Below are positions 18,112 through 27,429 of a stretch of DNA of 64,000 bases, in pieces. The translations under genes were made by a program, and so were the position numbers. The notes beneath the pieces were generated by a model. The model saw only the letters and a list, made by a program, of their open reading frames with translations. It was not told the origin of the DNA and did not search any database. The DNA is taken from assembly GCA_041394885.1 (NCBI GenBank), contig JAWKHI010000009.1, forward strand, positions 124,001 to 188,000, in the 5' to 3' direction. The DNA is from DSOI01 sp041394885. Lineage in GTDB: Bacteria > Acidobacteriota > Terriglobia > Bryobacterales > Bryobacteraceae. How positions within the stretch are numbered: the stretch's first letter is position 1; every line of letters begins with the position of its first letter.

Positions 18112-18572
18112 TGCAGCCGCGCGCGCCGTTTCTCCTGGTGGCGGTGCATGCGGCCGCCACTTGGTTCATGACGGGGCTGGTCTGGTTCGTCCAGATGGTG
18201 CACTATCCGCTGTTTTCGATGGTGGATGGGGCTGGATTCGCGGCCTACGAGCAGGCCCACACCGTGCGGACCACTTGGGTTGTGGCGCCTGTGATGCTGA
18301 TCGAGTTGGCCACGGCGCTGCTGCTCTTCCGCTATCGCATGCCGCGCGGCGAGTTAATGCTGGGCGCCGGATTGCTTGCCGTGGTATGGGGCTCCACGTT
18401 CCTGCTGCAGGTGCCGCGTCACGAGATACTGAGCATGGGCTTCGACGACGTGGCTCACGGCGGGTTGGTGGCTACGAATTGGATCCGCACGGTTGCATGG
18501 TCGGCGCGGGGGGTTGTGGCGATGCGGATGCTGAACGCTAACTTCCGCTCAAGCCCTCGTGGCGCCGGGTAG
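18111..18572 (+). CDS. Small four-helix membrane protein
   Basis: 153 residues with four hydrophobic segments (about 8-30, 47-68, 75-97 and 118-138). The first segments contain FVQMVHYPLF, a pattern seen in small conserved membrane proteins of unknown role in soil bacteria. I chose ATG 18111 because it overlaps the sulfatase stop as TGATG; an ATG six codons earlier is in frame. It closes the rightward peptidase-PHP-sulfatase unit, and its last 24 bases overlap the convergent DapA-family gene. Function unknown. Confidence 0.6.
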   Translation: MQPRAPFLLVAVHAAATWFMTGLVWFVQMVHYPLFSMVDGAGFAAYEQAHTVRTTWVVAPVMLIELATALLLFRYRMPRGELMLGAGLLAVVWGSTFLLQVPRHEILSMGFDDVAHGGLVATNWIRTVAWSARGVVAMRMLNANFRSSPRGAG

Positions 18573-19478
18573 CGCGCCGATCGCCACCAAGCCCTGGCGG
18601 ACGGTTTCGCGTTGACCGCCGGTGAAGGCGCGATAAGGCGGCGCGAGTTCACCCGCGCAGATGCCCAGCAACTCGGCGGCGCACTTGATGCCCTGCAGAT
18701 AGCTCGATCCGTAGCTAACGGCACTATAGATGCGGCGGCTGATTTCGAGAACGCGATCGCGCAAAGGCGCAGCCGCGGCCAGATCGCCCTTCGCGGCGGC
18801 GTGATACAGCGCCACGAACAACTCAGGAAACAGGTTCGACCCGCCGTTGACGCCGCCGTGCAGGCCGAACAGAACGCACTCGGCCATCATCTCCTCCGGA
18901 CCCACCATCAGTGTAAACTCCGGTTTGTGCGCGAGCGCTTGCTGCAGACGGCGCAGATACAGGATCTGCGAGGAACTGTCTTTGAGGCCGGCGACGCCCG
19001 GAATCCCGGAAGCCTTCTCGACGGTCTCCACTTCGAAGAAGACGTGCGCGTGACTGGGCATGTTGTAAAGGAACACGGGCAGCGGCGAGTCCGCGGCGAG
19101 CCGGGCGATGTAGTCGAGCAGTTGGTCCTGCGTAACCGGCATATACAGCGGCCCGGTGGTGACCACAGCGGCTGCTCCGGCCCCGGCCGCTACCTGTGCC
19201 ATCTGGACCGAGTCCGCGAGCGAGGAATCGGTGATGCCCACCAGGACCGGGACGCGGCCCTCGGCGCGCCGGCAGACGCGGCCGATCACATCGCGGCGGA
19301 TTGCGTTGCTGAGGGATGGCCCTTCGCCGCTTGTGCCGAGGACGAAGATGCCGTGGACGCCTCCGGCGAGGACATGGTCGACCAAGCGGTCAAGCCCGTC
19401 CGCGTCGAGGCGGTCCGGCGACACAAGGGGAGTCAGCAGGGGGGTGACGATACCGCGCAGAGGTTGTGGAAGTTGCAT
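18549..19478 (-). CDS. DapA-family aldolase (dihydrodipicolinate synthase / N-acetylneuraminate lyase type)
   Basis: 309 residues, the usual length of this TIM-barrel family. The GTSGEG loop that binds the keto-acid carboxylate is near residue 48, the Tyr of FLYNMPS near 138 and the Schiff-base Lys of GLKDSS near 167. The family covers DapA, sialic acid lyase, 2-keto-3-deoxygluconate aldolase and others. There is no lysine-pathway gene nearby, and the neighbours suggest sugar-acid breakdown more than lysine synthesis, but this is weak. It is a single leftward gene, divergent from the cytochrome gene with an 81-bp gap. Confidence 0.9.
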   Translation of the reverse strand: MQLPQPLRGIVTPLLTPLVSPDRLDADGLDRLVDHVLAGGVHGIFVLGTSGEGPSLSNAIRRDVIGRVCRRAEGRVPVLVGITDSSLADSVQMAQVAAGAGAAAVVTTGPLYMPVTQDQLLDYIARLAADSPLPVFLYNMPSHAHVFFEVETVEKASGIPGVAGLKDSSSQILYLRRLQQALAHKPEFTLMVGPEEMMAECVLFGLHGGVNGGSNLFPELFVALYHAAAKGDLAAAAPLRDRVLEISRRIYSAVSYGSSYLQGIKCAAELLGICAGELAPPYRAFTGGQRETVRQGLVAIGALPGATRA

Positions 19479-19533
19479 GGCGGAGAATCGCTCAGGATAG
19501 CAGGTTCGCGTTATTGGATCCGTGTGGCGGGGT

Positions 19534-19539
19534 TATATT
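19534..19539 (+). promoter_or_regulatory. Candidate -10 box for the DUF1549/DUF1553 operon
   Basis: TATATT, one mismatch from consensus, 20 bases upstream of ATG 19560. TTATTG at 19511-19516 is a weak -35 candidate at 17-bp spacing. No ribosome-binding site is obvious before the ATG. Confidence 0.3.
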
Positions 19540-19559
19540 GGTTGTCAGCCACCAACCAT

Positions 19560-21998
19560 ATGCGAAAAGCGATCTGGTACTTCGTTGCCGTTCTGGGTGC
19601 GGCCGCGCAAACGCTCACCATCCTGCCGCCGGAGGTGGAACTGCGTACGCCCGAATCGAGACAGCAGTTGATTCTGGAGGAGGAACGCGGCGGCGTCCAT
19701 GCCGATCTCACCGGGCAAGCCGAATGGAGTTCTGGCGATTCGGCGGTGGCTGCGGTGGATGCGTCCGGCGTGGTGTCTCCAGTGGGTACTGGCGAGGTGA
19801 CGATTCGCGGAAAAGTGAATGGCCGCGAGGCATCGGTGCGTGTGAAGGTGACCGCATCGGGCAAGCCGTTTTCATGGTCTTTCCGCAATCACGTGATTCC
19901 GGTGCTCACCAAGATGGGATGTAACCAAGGGGCCTGTCACGGCGCATTGGCCGGCAAGAATGGCTTCAAGCTCACGCTTCGCGGGTACGCGCCGGATGTG
20001 GATCACGACACGCTCACGAGGCAGGCCGTCGGGCGGCGGGTCTCGATGGCGGATCCGGCCTCCTCGATGATCCTGCGAAAAGCGACTTTCGCGATGCCGC
20101 ATGGAGGCGGAAAGCGCTTCGCGGTGAACTCGCTCGAATACCGTGTGATCTCGGAATGGATCGCGGCGGGCGCGCCTGGCCCGGCCGAAGGCGAGCCGTT
20201 GGTGACGGCGCTCGAGGTCTATCCCAAGCATGCGATTCTCGCGCCTGGTGCCGAACAGCAACTGGTGGTTCGCGCGCGCTACTCCGACGGACGTGTGGAG
20301 GACGTCACGCGCTGGGTGAAGTACAGCTCCGCCAACGAAGGCGTGGCGCTGGTGGACGACGGCGGGCGCGTCAAGATGACGGGACGCGGCGAGGCGGCGA
20401 TTCCGTTGTGGTATGCGAGCAAGGTGATGTACGCGCGGGTGACTGTGCCGTTCGAGCCGCAGCCGGGCGGGGCTGGCGCGAGTGATTCGCAATTCCGGCC
20501 CACGAACCTGATCGACGAACACACCCTGGCGAAATGGAAATCGCTGGGGCTCGCGCCGTCGCGCAGTGCCTCCGATGAGGCCTTTCTACGCCGTGTGTAC
20601 CTGGATGCGGCGGGGATTTTGCCGACGCCGGAGGAGGTGGAAGGATTTCTGGAGGACAAGGCGCCGGATAAGCGCGCCCGGCTGATTGACCGGCTGCTAG
20701 AGCGGGACGAGTATGCCGACTACTGGGCCTACAAATGGTCCGATCTGCTGCTGGTGAGTTCGCGCAAGCTGCGCACCAACGCAATGTGGTCTTTCTACAA
20801 CTGGATCCGTGACAGCGTGAAGGCCAATAAGCCCTGGGACGAGTTTGCCCGTGACATTTTCACCGGGACGGGGTCCACTCGCGATAACGGCGCGTTGAAC
20901 TACTACGTGCTGCACAAAGACACCATCGACCTCAGCGAAAACGTGACACAGGCCTTTCTGGGGCAGCGGTTGACGTGCGCGCGGTGCCACAATCATCCGC
21001 TCGAGAAATGGACCCAGTCCCAGTATTATCAGTTCGCGAATCTGTTCTCTCGCGTGGGGATCAAGAACGGGGACCGCGTGGGAGAGAACGTGATTTTTGC
21101 GCAAACCGCGGGCGACATCAATCATCCGCGCCTTGCGAGGCCTCTAGCGCCGGCGCCGCTCGACGGCCAGCCGCTTTCGCTCGATTCCACCGCGGACCGC
21201 CGGATTCCATTTGCCGATTGGCTCACACGCGACAACCCCTACTTCGTCAAGAACATCGTGAACCGGATCTGGGGCAACCTGATGGGGCGCGGCCTTTCGG
21301 ACCCGATCGATGACGTGCGGGCCACCAATCCGGCGTCGAACGAAGAACTGTTCGACGCGCTCTGCGCCTACTTCGTGAAGAGCGGGTACGATGTGAAGGG
21401 CCTTATACGGCTGATCCTCAATTCGAGCACGTACCAGCTTTCCTCGGAGGCCAACGCTTCCAACCAGAGCGATAACATTTACTACTCGAAGTACATCGTG
21501 AAGCGGCTGCCTGGCGAAGTCATTCTGGATGCCATGTCCCAATCCACCGGCGTCGCGACTCCGTTTGCCGGGTACCCCGCGGGCACGCGCGCGCTGCAGT
21601 TGCCAGACGTGCGTGTGCAATCCCAGTTCTTGACCGTGTTCGGGCGGCCGAACCGTATCCTTTGCGATGCCGCGGAACGGTCTCAGGATCCGTCGATCAG
21701 CCAGGCGCTGCACGTGATCAACGGCGATACGCTCAACCGGAAACTGAGCAATGCGAACGGATATCTGGCTTTGTTCCAGAAGATCGGGCTTTCCGATGCG
21801 CGCATTGTGGAGCAGATGACTTTGGCCGCGTTCAGCCGATATCCGAACGCCGATGAAAAGAAGCAGATGACCGCGGAGTTGGCGAAGTCGCGCCCGGCAG
21901 GCGTGAATGCGGAACGCGCCAAACGGGACCGGCAGCAGGCGCTCGAGGATATGGCATGGGCGATGCTCACCAGCAAGGAATTCCTTTTCAATCACTAA
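19560..21998 (+). CDS. Secreted DUF1549/DUF1553 cytochrome c-like protein with Ig-like (BIG2) domain
   Basis: 812 residues from ATG 19560 (the frame is open further upstream only antisense to the DapA gene). A signal peptide is followed by a BIG2-type Ig-like domain (about 20-105) and a heme-like motif CNQGACHG near residue 120. A second BIG2-like stretch lies around 225-300. DUF1549 and DUF1553 blocks follow, with a further CARCH heme motif near residue 475. These proteins are abundant in Planctomycetes and Acidobacteriota, and their substrate is unsettled. It is followed after 7 bp by the WD40/cytochrome gene, and the set of three genes forms one operon. Confidence 0.9.
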   Translation: MRKAIWYFVAVLGAAAQTLTILPPEVELRTPESRQQLILEEERGGVHADLTGQAEWSSGDSAVAAVDASGVVSPVGTGEVTIRGKVNGREASVRVKVTASGKPFSWSFRNHVIPVLTKMGCNQGACHGALAGKNGFKLTLRGYAPDVDHDTLTRQAVGRRVSMADPASSMILRKATFAMPHGGGKRFAVNSLEYRVISEWIAAGAPGPAEGEPLVTALEVYPKHAILAPGAEQQLVVRARYSDGRVEDVTRWVKYSSANEGVALVDDGGRVKMTGRGEAAIPLWYASKVMYARVTVPFEPQPGGAGASDSQFRPTNLIDEHTLAKWKSLGLAPSRSASDEAFLRRVYLDAAGILPTPEEVEGFLEDKAPDKRARLIDRLLERDEYADYWAYKWSDLLLVSSRKLRTNAMWSFYNWIRDSVKANKPWDEFARDIFTGTGSTRDNGALNYYVLHKDTIDLSENVTQAFLGQRLTCARCHNHPLEKWTQSQYYQFANLFSRVGIKNGDRVGENVIFAQTAGDINHPRLARPLAPAPLDGQPLSLDSTADRRIPFADWLTRDNPYFVKNIVNRIWGNLMGRGLSDPIDDVRATNPASNEELFDALCAYFVKSGYDVKGLIRLILNSSTYQLSSEANASNQSDNIYYSKYIVKRLPGEVILDAMSQSTGVATPFAGYPAGTRALQLPDVRVQSQFLTVFGRPNRILCDAAERSQDPSISQALHVINGDTLNRKLSNANGYLALFQKIGLSDARIVEQMTLAAFSRYPNADEKKQMTAELAKSRPAGVNAERAKRDRQQALEDMAWAMLTSKEFLFNH

Positions 21999-22005
21999 CT
22001 GGCCT

Positions 22006-23310
22006 ATGATTCGTCCTCTGCTCGCCTTTGTCGCCCTGGCCGGACTGGCCGCCGCTGCGGATGCTCCCCGATGGACCGCCGAGATTGCGCCACTGATTGA
22101 CAAGCGTTGCGGCGGATGCCATGGCGGCGAAGCCAAGATGGGTGAGTATTCGGTGAACACCTATGCCACGGTCATGTCTGGCGGCAATCACGGGCGTCCA
22201 GTGGTGGCGGGGAATCCGGACGAGAGCCTGCTCTACCAGATGGTGATCGGCAAGGCCTATCCGCGGATGCCGATGGATGGCACCATCCTCGCCGACGCCG
22301 AGGCTGCGATGTTGCGCCGGTGGATCGAAGCGGGCGCGCGTGGACCGGAAGCCGGTGAGAGTCCACCGGCGGTCCGTACGGCGCCTGCGCCTTTGGTCAA
22401 GCCGCGCACCGCGACGAAGCAGATCTTCGCGCTGGCATGGCAGCCCGCCGGGACTCTTTTGGCCGCCGCCGGGCACGAAACCGTGACCCTGATCGACGCC
22501 GCGTCGCGAAAGACCGTTGCGACGCTCGATGGATTCCATGAGCCGGTGCGGGCTGTAACGTTCAGCGCGGATGGACGGCGAGTGGCGGCGGCGGGCGGCG
22601 AGTGCGGCAAGAGGGGTGAGGCGCGGATCTGGGATGTAGCGTCGCGAGCCGTGACGGCCACCATTTCCGGGCACAGCGACTGTATCTACGGTCTGGCGAT
22701 CTCACCCGATGGACGCATCCTCGCGACATCGTCCTACGACAAACTCATCAAGCTCTGGGACTCCGCGTCGGGCCAGGAGATGCGAACGTTGAAAGACCAC
22801 ATCGACGCCGTGTATGCGCTTGCGTTCACCCCCGACGGCCGCCGGCTGGTATCGGGTAGCGCGGACCGGACGGTGAAGGTGTGGAACGTGGCCGATGGCC
22901 GCCGGCTGTACACGTTCTCGGAGGCAACCGACGGGATCAACACGGTGGCCGTGGATCCCTCCGGTCGGCTGGTGGCTGCCGGTGGGTTGGACAAGTCCGT
23001 CCGGATCTGGCGCATGGATGAGACCGGCGGCGAGATGACGTTATCGATGATGGCGCACCAGGACGCCATACTCAGGATCGCCTGGTCGCCCGATGGATCC
23101 TTGGTTGCGACCTCGTCGGCGGACCGAACCGTCAAGACATTGAAGGCGGCTGATCTGTCCGAGGTCGCGAGCGTGGGTGGACAATCCGATTGGGCCTATG
23201 GACTGGAGTTTTCTCCTGACGGAAAACGGATGGCGATCGGCCGCATGGATGGATCGCTCGATGTGGTGGAGACGGCGCCGCCCGGCGGCGGAAAGGGCGT
23301 GAAAAAATGA
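22006..23310 (+). CDS. Planctomycete-type cytochrome c with WD40 propeller
   Basis: 434 residues from ATG 22006, where a signal peptide starts. A heme site CGGCH lies near residue 30 in a planctomycete-type cytochrome c domain that runs to about 115. Seven WD40-like repeats follow (for example the RIWD, KLWD and KVWN endings), enough for a closed propeller. It is exported, probably to the periplasm, and could serve as a docking platform for its operon partners. The stop overlaps the next start as ATGA. Confidence 0.9.
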   Translation: MIRPLLAFVALAGLAAAADAPRWTAEIAPLIDKRCGGCHGGEAKMGEYSVNTYATVMSGGNHGRPVVAGNPDESLLYQMVIGKAYPRMPMDGTILADAEAAMLRRWIEAGARGPEAGESPPAVRTAPAPLVKPRTATKQIFALAWQPAGTLLAAAGHETVTLIDAASRKTVATLDGFHEPVRAVTFSADGRRVAAAGGECGKRGEARIWDVASRAVTATISGHSDCIYGLAISPDGRILATSSYDKLIKLWDSASGQEMRTLKDHIDAVYALAFTPDGRRLVSGSADRTVKVWNVADGRRLYTFSEATDGINTVAVDPSGRLVAAGGLDKSVRIWRMDETGGEMTLSMMAHQDAILRIAWSPDGSLVATSSADRTVKTLKAADLSEVASVGGQSDWAYGLEFSPDGKRMAIGRMDGSLDVVETAPPGGGKGVKK

Positions 23311-25703
23311 GGATCGCACGGTTCACTTGGACGCTCGGTTTCAGTATGCTGGCGGTGGCGCAGACCGCGCCGCATCCCACCGGGCCGCGCATCACGCCTC
23401 CGACGTTGAATTCGGTGTCGCCACAAGGGGTAGCTCGCGGCACGACGGTGGAGATGATCGCCGAGGGCCTGAATCTGGCCGGCGCGAGCGCGGTCCACTT
23501 TTCCGATCCCGGGGTGAAGGGACGCGTGATCCGGGTGAAGGAACTGCCCGATCTGCCCGACGTCCGGCTGGGTTCCAACGGCACGCCGTCGACGATCGAT
23601 CTGGGTCCGCTGCCGCCGCGCAATCAGGTGACGATGGAGGTGGAGATCGCGCCGGAGGCGGCCGTGGGCGCCGTGAACTTCCGCCTGGAGACGCCGTTGG
23701 GAACAAGCCCTTCCGGACGATTCCTGGTCGAGCCTTACTTCGGAGAGGCGCCCGACAAAGAGCCCAACGACCTGCCGGAGGGAGCGTTCGAAGCGTTTCT
23801 GCCTGCTGTGCTGGCCGGAAGCGTTTCCCGGCCGGGCGATGTGGATCATTTCAAGATCCGGGTGGAAGCAGGGGAAGAGGTCGTGTTCGAGAATCAGGCG
23901 CCGATGATCGGGTCCACTCTGCAGCCGGTAATCGCCATCGTCGACGCAAGCGGAACGGTTTTGCATGAGACCGGATATGCGGAGGCGGAAAGTTCCCGCC
24001 GGTTCTCCTATCGGTTCGCCGCCGGTGGGGACTACTACGTGCGTGTTGCCGACTACGAAAAGAGTGGGAAGGCATCGCACACCTACCGGATACTCGCGGG
24101 CCGGCTGCCCGTGGTGACCTCCGCCTATCCGCTGGGTGTAGGCCGCAACGCGGAGGCTTCCATCCGCCTTGCCGGGTACAACCTGGGAGACGGTGTTCTG
24201 CGCCTGAAAGCCACCGGTGAGAGCGGCGGCACGATCGCTGTGCGTCCGAAGACACCGGAAGGAGACGCCTACAACGAAGTGCGGCTGGCGGTGGGGGACG
24301 ATCCCGAGATCGAGTCCAAGGGCGGCAATGCGACGAGCGCAAGCGCGCTGGCGTTGGCCATGCCGGTGACGGTGAACGGGCGCATCGCCCGCGCGGCGCC
24401 GCAATGGTTCCGTTTCTCGGCGCGCAAGGGGCAGCGGGTGGTGATGGAGGTGGAAGCGCAACGGCTGGGCTCGGATCTCGATTCGATGCTCGACGTATTC
24501 GATGCGGCCGGTAAGCCGATTGAGCGCGCGGTGGCGAGGGCGACCTGGGAGACATCCCTGGTTTTGCGGGACCACGACTCGGCGCAGCGTGGCCTGCGCA
24601 TCCAAAGCTGGAACCTGTTGGCCGTGGGTGACTACGTGATGGCGGGCAACGAGATTTGCCGCGTGAACGAAGTGCCGGACGGGCCCGACGAAGATATGAC
24701 CGTCGACAGTTTCCGTGGTCAGCGCATTTCCTACTTCGGCACCTCCGGCCAGGCGCACGGCATCGATCAACCCATTTACAAGGTGCAGATGCATCCGCCC
24801 GGGGCGCAGTTTTCGCCCAACGGACTGCCCGTGAAAAGAATCTATTACGGCAACGACGACGGCGGCCCTGGCTACGGAAAGGATTCGTTTCTCGAATTCA
24901 CCGCGCCGTCCGCGGGCGACTATCTCGTGCGCCTGAGCGACATTCGCGGGCAAGGTGGCGATGCATTCCCGTATCGTTTGCACGTGCGCGAACCGAGGCC
25001 GGATTTTCGACTATCGGCGGATCCGGGAAATCTGAACGTTCCCCGCGGTGGAACGATACCGGTGACAGTCACGGCGGAGCGGCGCGAAGGCTACGAAGGG
25101 CCGATCGAGGTCCGCTTCGATGGATCGCTCGCGCCAGGGCTGCGGGCAACCGAGAACACCATCGCCGCGGGACAGGTCTCCTGCACGCTGCTGCTGAGCG
25201 CGGACGCGAACGCCAGTTCCGTCGGCGCGGTCCGGTTCGGGATTGTGGGGAAAGCTACGATCGCGGACCGGACGGTAAGCCGGATTGCGAACGAGCGCGA
25301 TGGTGACCCGGACGCACTGCAACTGATCGCGATCGGACCGGCGGCCGATATTGAAGTGCGCGCCGCGACGCGCGTGGTGGAGATCGAGCCAGGGCAGACT
25401 GCCGACATCGTGGTGCGCGTTCACAGGGCCAATGGATTCGCGGGCCGCGTGCCGATCGAGGTGCGCGATTTGCCGGACAGGGTCCGTGTGGCCGATTCGG
25501 GACTGAACGGCGTCCTGGTGAATGAAGACGAGAAAGAGCGCAGCTTCCGGATTCTCGCGCTTCCCAATGCCGAGCCGGTGGAGGGCTACGTCTACGTATC
25601 GGGCCGCGTGGAAACGCGGTCCGGACAGCAGAACAGCTATGCGTCTCCGGAAGCCGTCCTGGTGCGGGTGAAAGGCCGGTTGGCGGCGCGCGCGCAGCAG
25701 TGA
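23307..25703 (+). CDS. Secreted protein with IPT/TIG-like and PPC domains
   Basis: 798 residues with a signal peptide. The first region (about 30-145) resembles an IPT/TIG domain (NSVSPQGVARG). Two PPC-type (bacterial pre-peptidase C-terminal) regions follow, each with the pattern GxxDxxxF and a late DYYVRV-like strand (about 150-265 and 350-560). The last part is Ig-like and has no recognisable catalytic motif. Such proteins accompany DUF1549/DUF1553 and WD40-cytochrome genes in many acidobacterial genomes. The start overlaps the preceding stop (ATGA), so the products are probably made in fixed ratio. Adhesion or scaffold role is inference. Confidence 0.8.
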   Translation: MRIARFTWTLGFSMLAVAQTAPHPTGPRITPPTLNSVSPQGVARGTTVEMIAEGLNLAGASAVHFSDPGVKGRVIRVKELPDLPDVRLGSNGTPSTIDLGPLPPRNQVTMEVEIAPEAAVGAVNFRLETPLGTSPSGRFLVEPYFGEAPDKEPNDLPEGAFEAFLPAVLAGSVSRPGDVDHFKIRVEAGEEVVFENQAPMIGSTLQPVIAIVDASGTVLHETGYAEAESSRRFSYRFAAGGDYYVRVADYEKSGKASHTYRILAGRLPVVTSAYPLGVGRNAEASIRLAGYNLGDGVLRLKATGESGGTIAVRPKTPEGDAYNEVRLAVGDDPEIESKGGNATSASALALAMPVTVNGRIARAAPQWFRFSARKGQRVVMEVEAQRLGSDLDSMLDVFDAAGKPIERAVARATWETSLVLRDHDSAQRGLRIQSWNLLAVGDYVMAGNEICRVNEVPDGPDEDMTVDSFRGQRISYFGTSGQAHGIDQPIYKVQMHPPGAQFSPNGLPVKRIYYGNDDGGPGYGKDSFLEFTAPSAGDYLVRLSDIRGQGGDAFPYRLHVREPRPDFRLSADPGNLNVPRGGTIPVTVTAERREGYEGPIEVRFDGSLAPGLRATENTIAAGQVSCTLLLSADANASSVGAVRFGIVGKATIADRTVSRIANERDGDPDALQLIAIGPAADIEVRAATRVVEIEPGQTADIVVRVHRANGFAGRVPIEVRDLPDRVRVADSGLNGVLVNEDEKERSFRILALPNAEPVEGYVYVSGRVETRSGQQNSYASPEAVLVRVKGRLAARAQQ

Positions 25704-25715
25704 ACCGGGCCGCGG

Positions 25716-26756
25716 CTATTTCGCGGCGTAACTCTTGGTTTTGCCGTTCCGTTGGTTGGTGACCGAGAAAGCGCCGTTCGACTGCGCGGAAACGGAAAGT
25801 CCGAAGCCCTGGCACTTCTCGTCGACGTTGGCGATCATCTCCTCGCCCACGTTGTTTTCCTTGCCGCCGGCAAGCGCGAAGTGGACCTGCCAGAGGTCCT
25901 CGAGCCCGGGCGATTGCTTCACCACCTGCCACGCAACCGGAGCGCCGCCCTTCTTGGCGCCGTTGTTCATGATGGCCACTCGGGGCGCCATCGCATGTAC
26001 GATCTGCGCCGGGCCGGACATATCCATGCCGTGGTGAGTGGTGAGGTAGACGTCGATCTTGCCCAAGCGGTTGGTCGGGCATACGAGATCGAGTTCCTTG
26101 TTCCAGGTGAGGTCGCCCAGATCGGCGAAACGGAATTTGCCGAATTGGACTACGATGCCGAGAGAGCGGGCGTTCTCGGTCGGGTCCACGTCCTTCCGCG
26201 TTGCAGCCGGACACAACGGATTCTGCTGCCCCGCGCCTTTCAGCGGCTTCGCGATCAGTTCACCGCGGGCGGTGACGGCGCGAACATCCACCTCTTTCAG
26301 CGGAATCCGGTCGCCGGGCTTGAGGATGAGGTGCTTGCCTTTGGCCACCGCTCGTCCATAAGAAGCGGCGAGGCCATCGGCGGCGCCGCCGGTCTCGGTA
26401 TTGGGGCCATGGTCCACAAACGTACCGACCGGAAATTTAGCTGCGAGCTGTTCCACGCCGCCGGCGTGATCGCGATGGTAGTGGGTGATCATCAAGTAGT
26501 CGATTCGTGTGAGCCCGGCTTTCTTGGCGGCCGCGATGATGCGGTCCGCGTCGCGCCCGTCGAATCCGGGCCAGCCGGCGTCGATGAGAAGCGATTCGCC
26601 TCGCGGGGTGACAATCAAGGTCGCCTGCCCGCCTTCGACGTCGACGAAGTGGATATCGAGCGTAGACGCTCCGAACGCCGATCCCCCGAGCACAAGCGGA
26701 GACAGAACCAATCGAAGAAAATTGAGTCGTGCGAGCCTTTCCAACATCATGCGCAT
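25716..26756 (-). CDS. Metallo-beta-lactamase-fold hydrolase, secreted
   Basis: 346 residues. An N-terminal signal peptide ends near residue 30. The metal site HYHRDH lies near residue 88 and later His and Asp residues (TTHHG near 238) complete the binuclear centre. The sequence resembles the ComEC/Rec2-like MBL group that acts on phosphodiesters or small molecules. The start is uncertain: ATG 26756, 26750 or 26747 all give a signal peptide, and none has a clear ribosome-binding site. It faces the PPC gene across a 12-bp convergent gap. The substrate is unknown. Confidence 0.83.
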   Translation of the reverse strand: MRMMLERLARLNFLRLVLSPLVLGGSAFGASTLDIHFVDVEGGQATLIVTPRGESLLIDAGWPGFDGRDADRIIAAAKKAGLTRIDYLMITHYHRDHAGGVEQLAAKFPVGTFVDHGPNTETGGAADGLAASYGRAVAKGKHLILKPGDRIPLKEVDVRAVTARGELIAKPLKGAGQQNPLCPAATRKDVDPTENARSLGIVVQFGKFRFADLGDLTWNKELDLVCPTNRLGKIDVYLTTHHGMDMSGPAQIVHAMAPRVAIMNNGAKKGGAPVAWQVVKQSPGLEDLWQVHFALAGGKENNVGEEMIANVDEKCQGFGLSVSAQSNGAFSVTNQRNGKTKSYAAK

Positions 26757-26834
26757 AGTAGCACGATCCAGCCGGGATCGAATGGAACCGGCCCGCACCG
26801 GTTCGCGTATCCTAAATTAGGGAAACAGTGATCG

Positions 26835-27314
26835 ATGCCTTTCTGCACACAATGCGGAAGTGAAGTGAAGCCAGTGGCTGCATTCTGCCAGTCGTGCGGT
26901 GCAAGGCAGGCTGCCGCGCGTCCGGATACCGCCGGCCCGGGCGGGCAAGGCAAGGATTTTCTGGACACACTGAGTCCGCGTAGTGCTTCTTTGCTATGTT
27001 ATGTCCCGATCGCTGGATGGATTCCATGCGTCGTGTTTCTGGCCGCGGATCGATTCCGGAACGACGACAATGTTCGGTTTCACGCCTTCCAAGGGCTCTA
27101 TTTGTTCGTGGCCTGGCTGGTTTTGGCGAGCGACTGGGGGATCGGGTCCACTTTGCATCTGATCGGTTCTCGCCGGTACCATTTGGACGGATTGGTCCAT
27201 TTGGCACTGATCGGAACCTGGATCTATATGCTGATCCAAACGAGCCAGAATGTACGGATTCGGCTCCCTCTGATCGGCGAATGGGCGGAGCGATCGCTCA
27301 CCAAAGGTTCCTAG
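26835..27314 (+). CDS. Zinc-ribbon membrane protein (DUF4870-like)
   Basis: 159 residues. The N-terminus is a zinc ribbon with two CxxC pairs, CTQC (residues 4-7) and CQSC (18-21). A Gly/Pro-rich linker leads to a membrane part with about three hydrophobic segments (52-70, 85-105 and 120-140) and the RFHAFQGL motif near 83 that is common in DUF4870-type proteins. The topology suggests a cytoplasmic metal ribbon tethered to the membrane. It lies alone on the plus strand, 115 bp before the hybrid sensor gene. Function unknown. Confidence 0.72.
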   Translation: MPFCTQCGSEVKPVAAFCQSCGARQAAARPDTAGPGGQGKDFLDTLSPRSASLLCYVPIAGWIPCVVFLAADRFRNDDNVRFHAFQGLYLFVAWLVLASDWGIGSTLHLIGSRRYHLDGLVHLALIGTWIYMLIQTSQNVRIRLPLIGEWAERSLTKGS

Positions 27315-27429
27315 CCCATCCCAGGGCCGTACTAGACTCGATCCGTTTCCCGTACTGTCCAGGACTCTTCCAAAGTACCTTGCCCAATTCGTTGCCGACT
27401 TCGAAACTGGAAGCCGAGACCGTTTGAAT

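Noticed and set aside
18612..19559. A 316-codon extension upstream of the DUF1549/DUF1553 gene
   Set aside because: It lies antisense to the DapA-family gene; a signal peptide starts at 19560.
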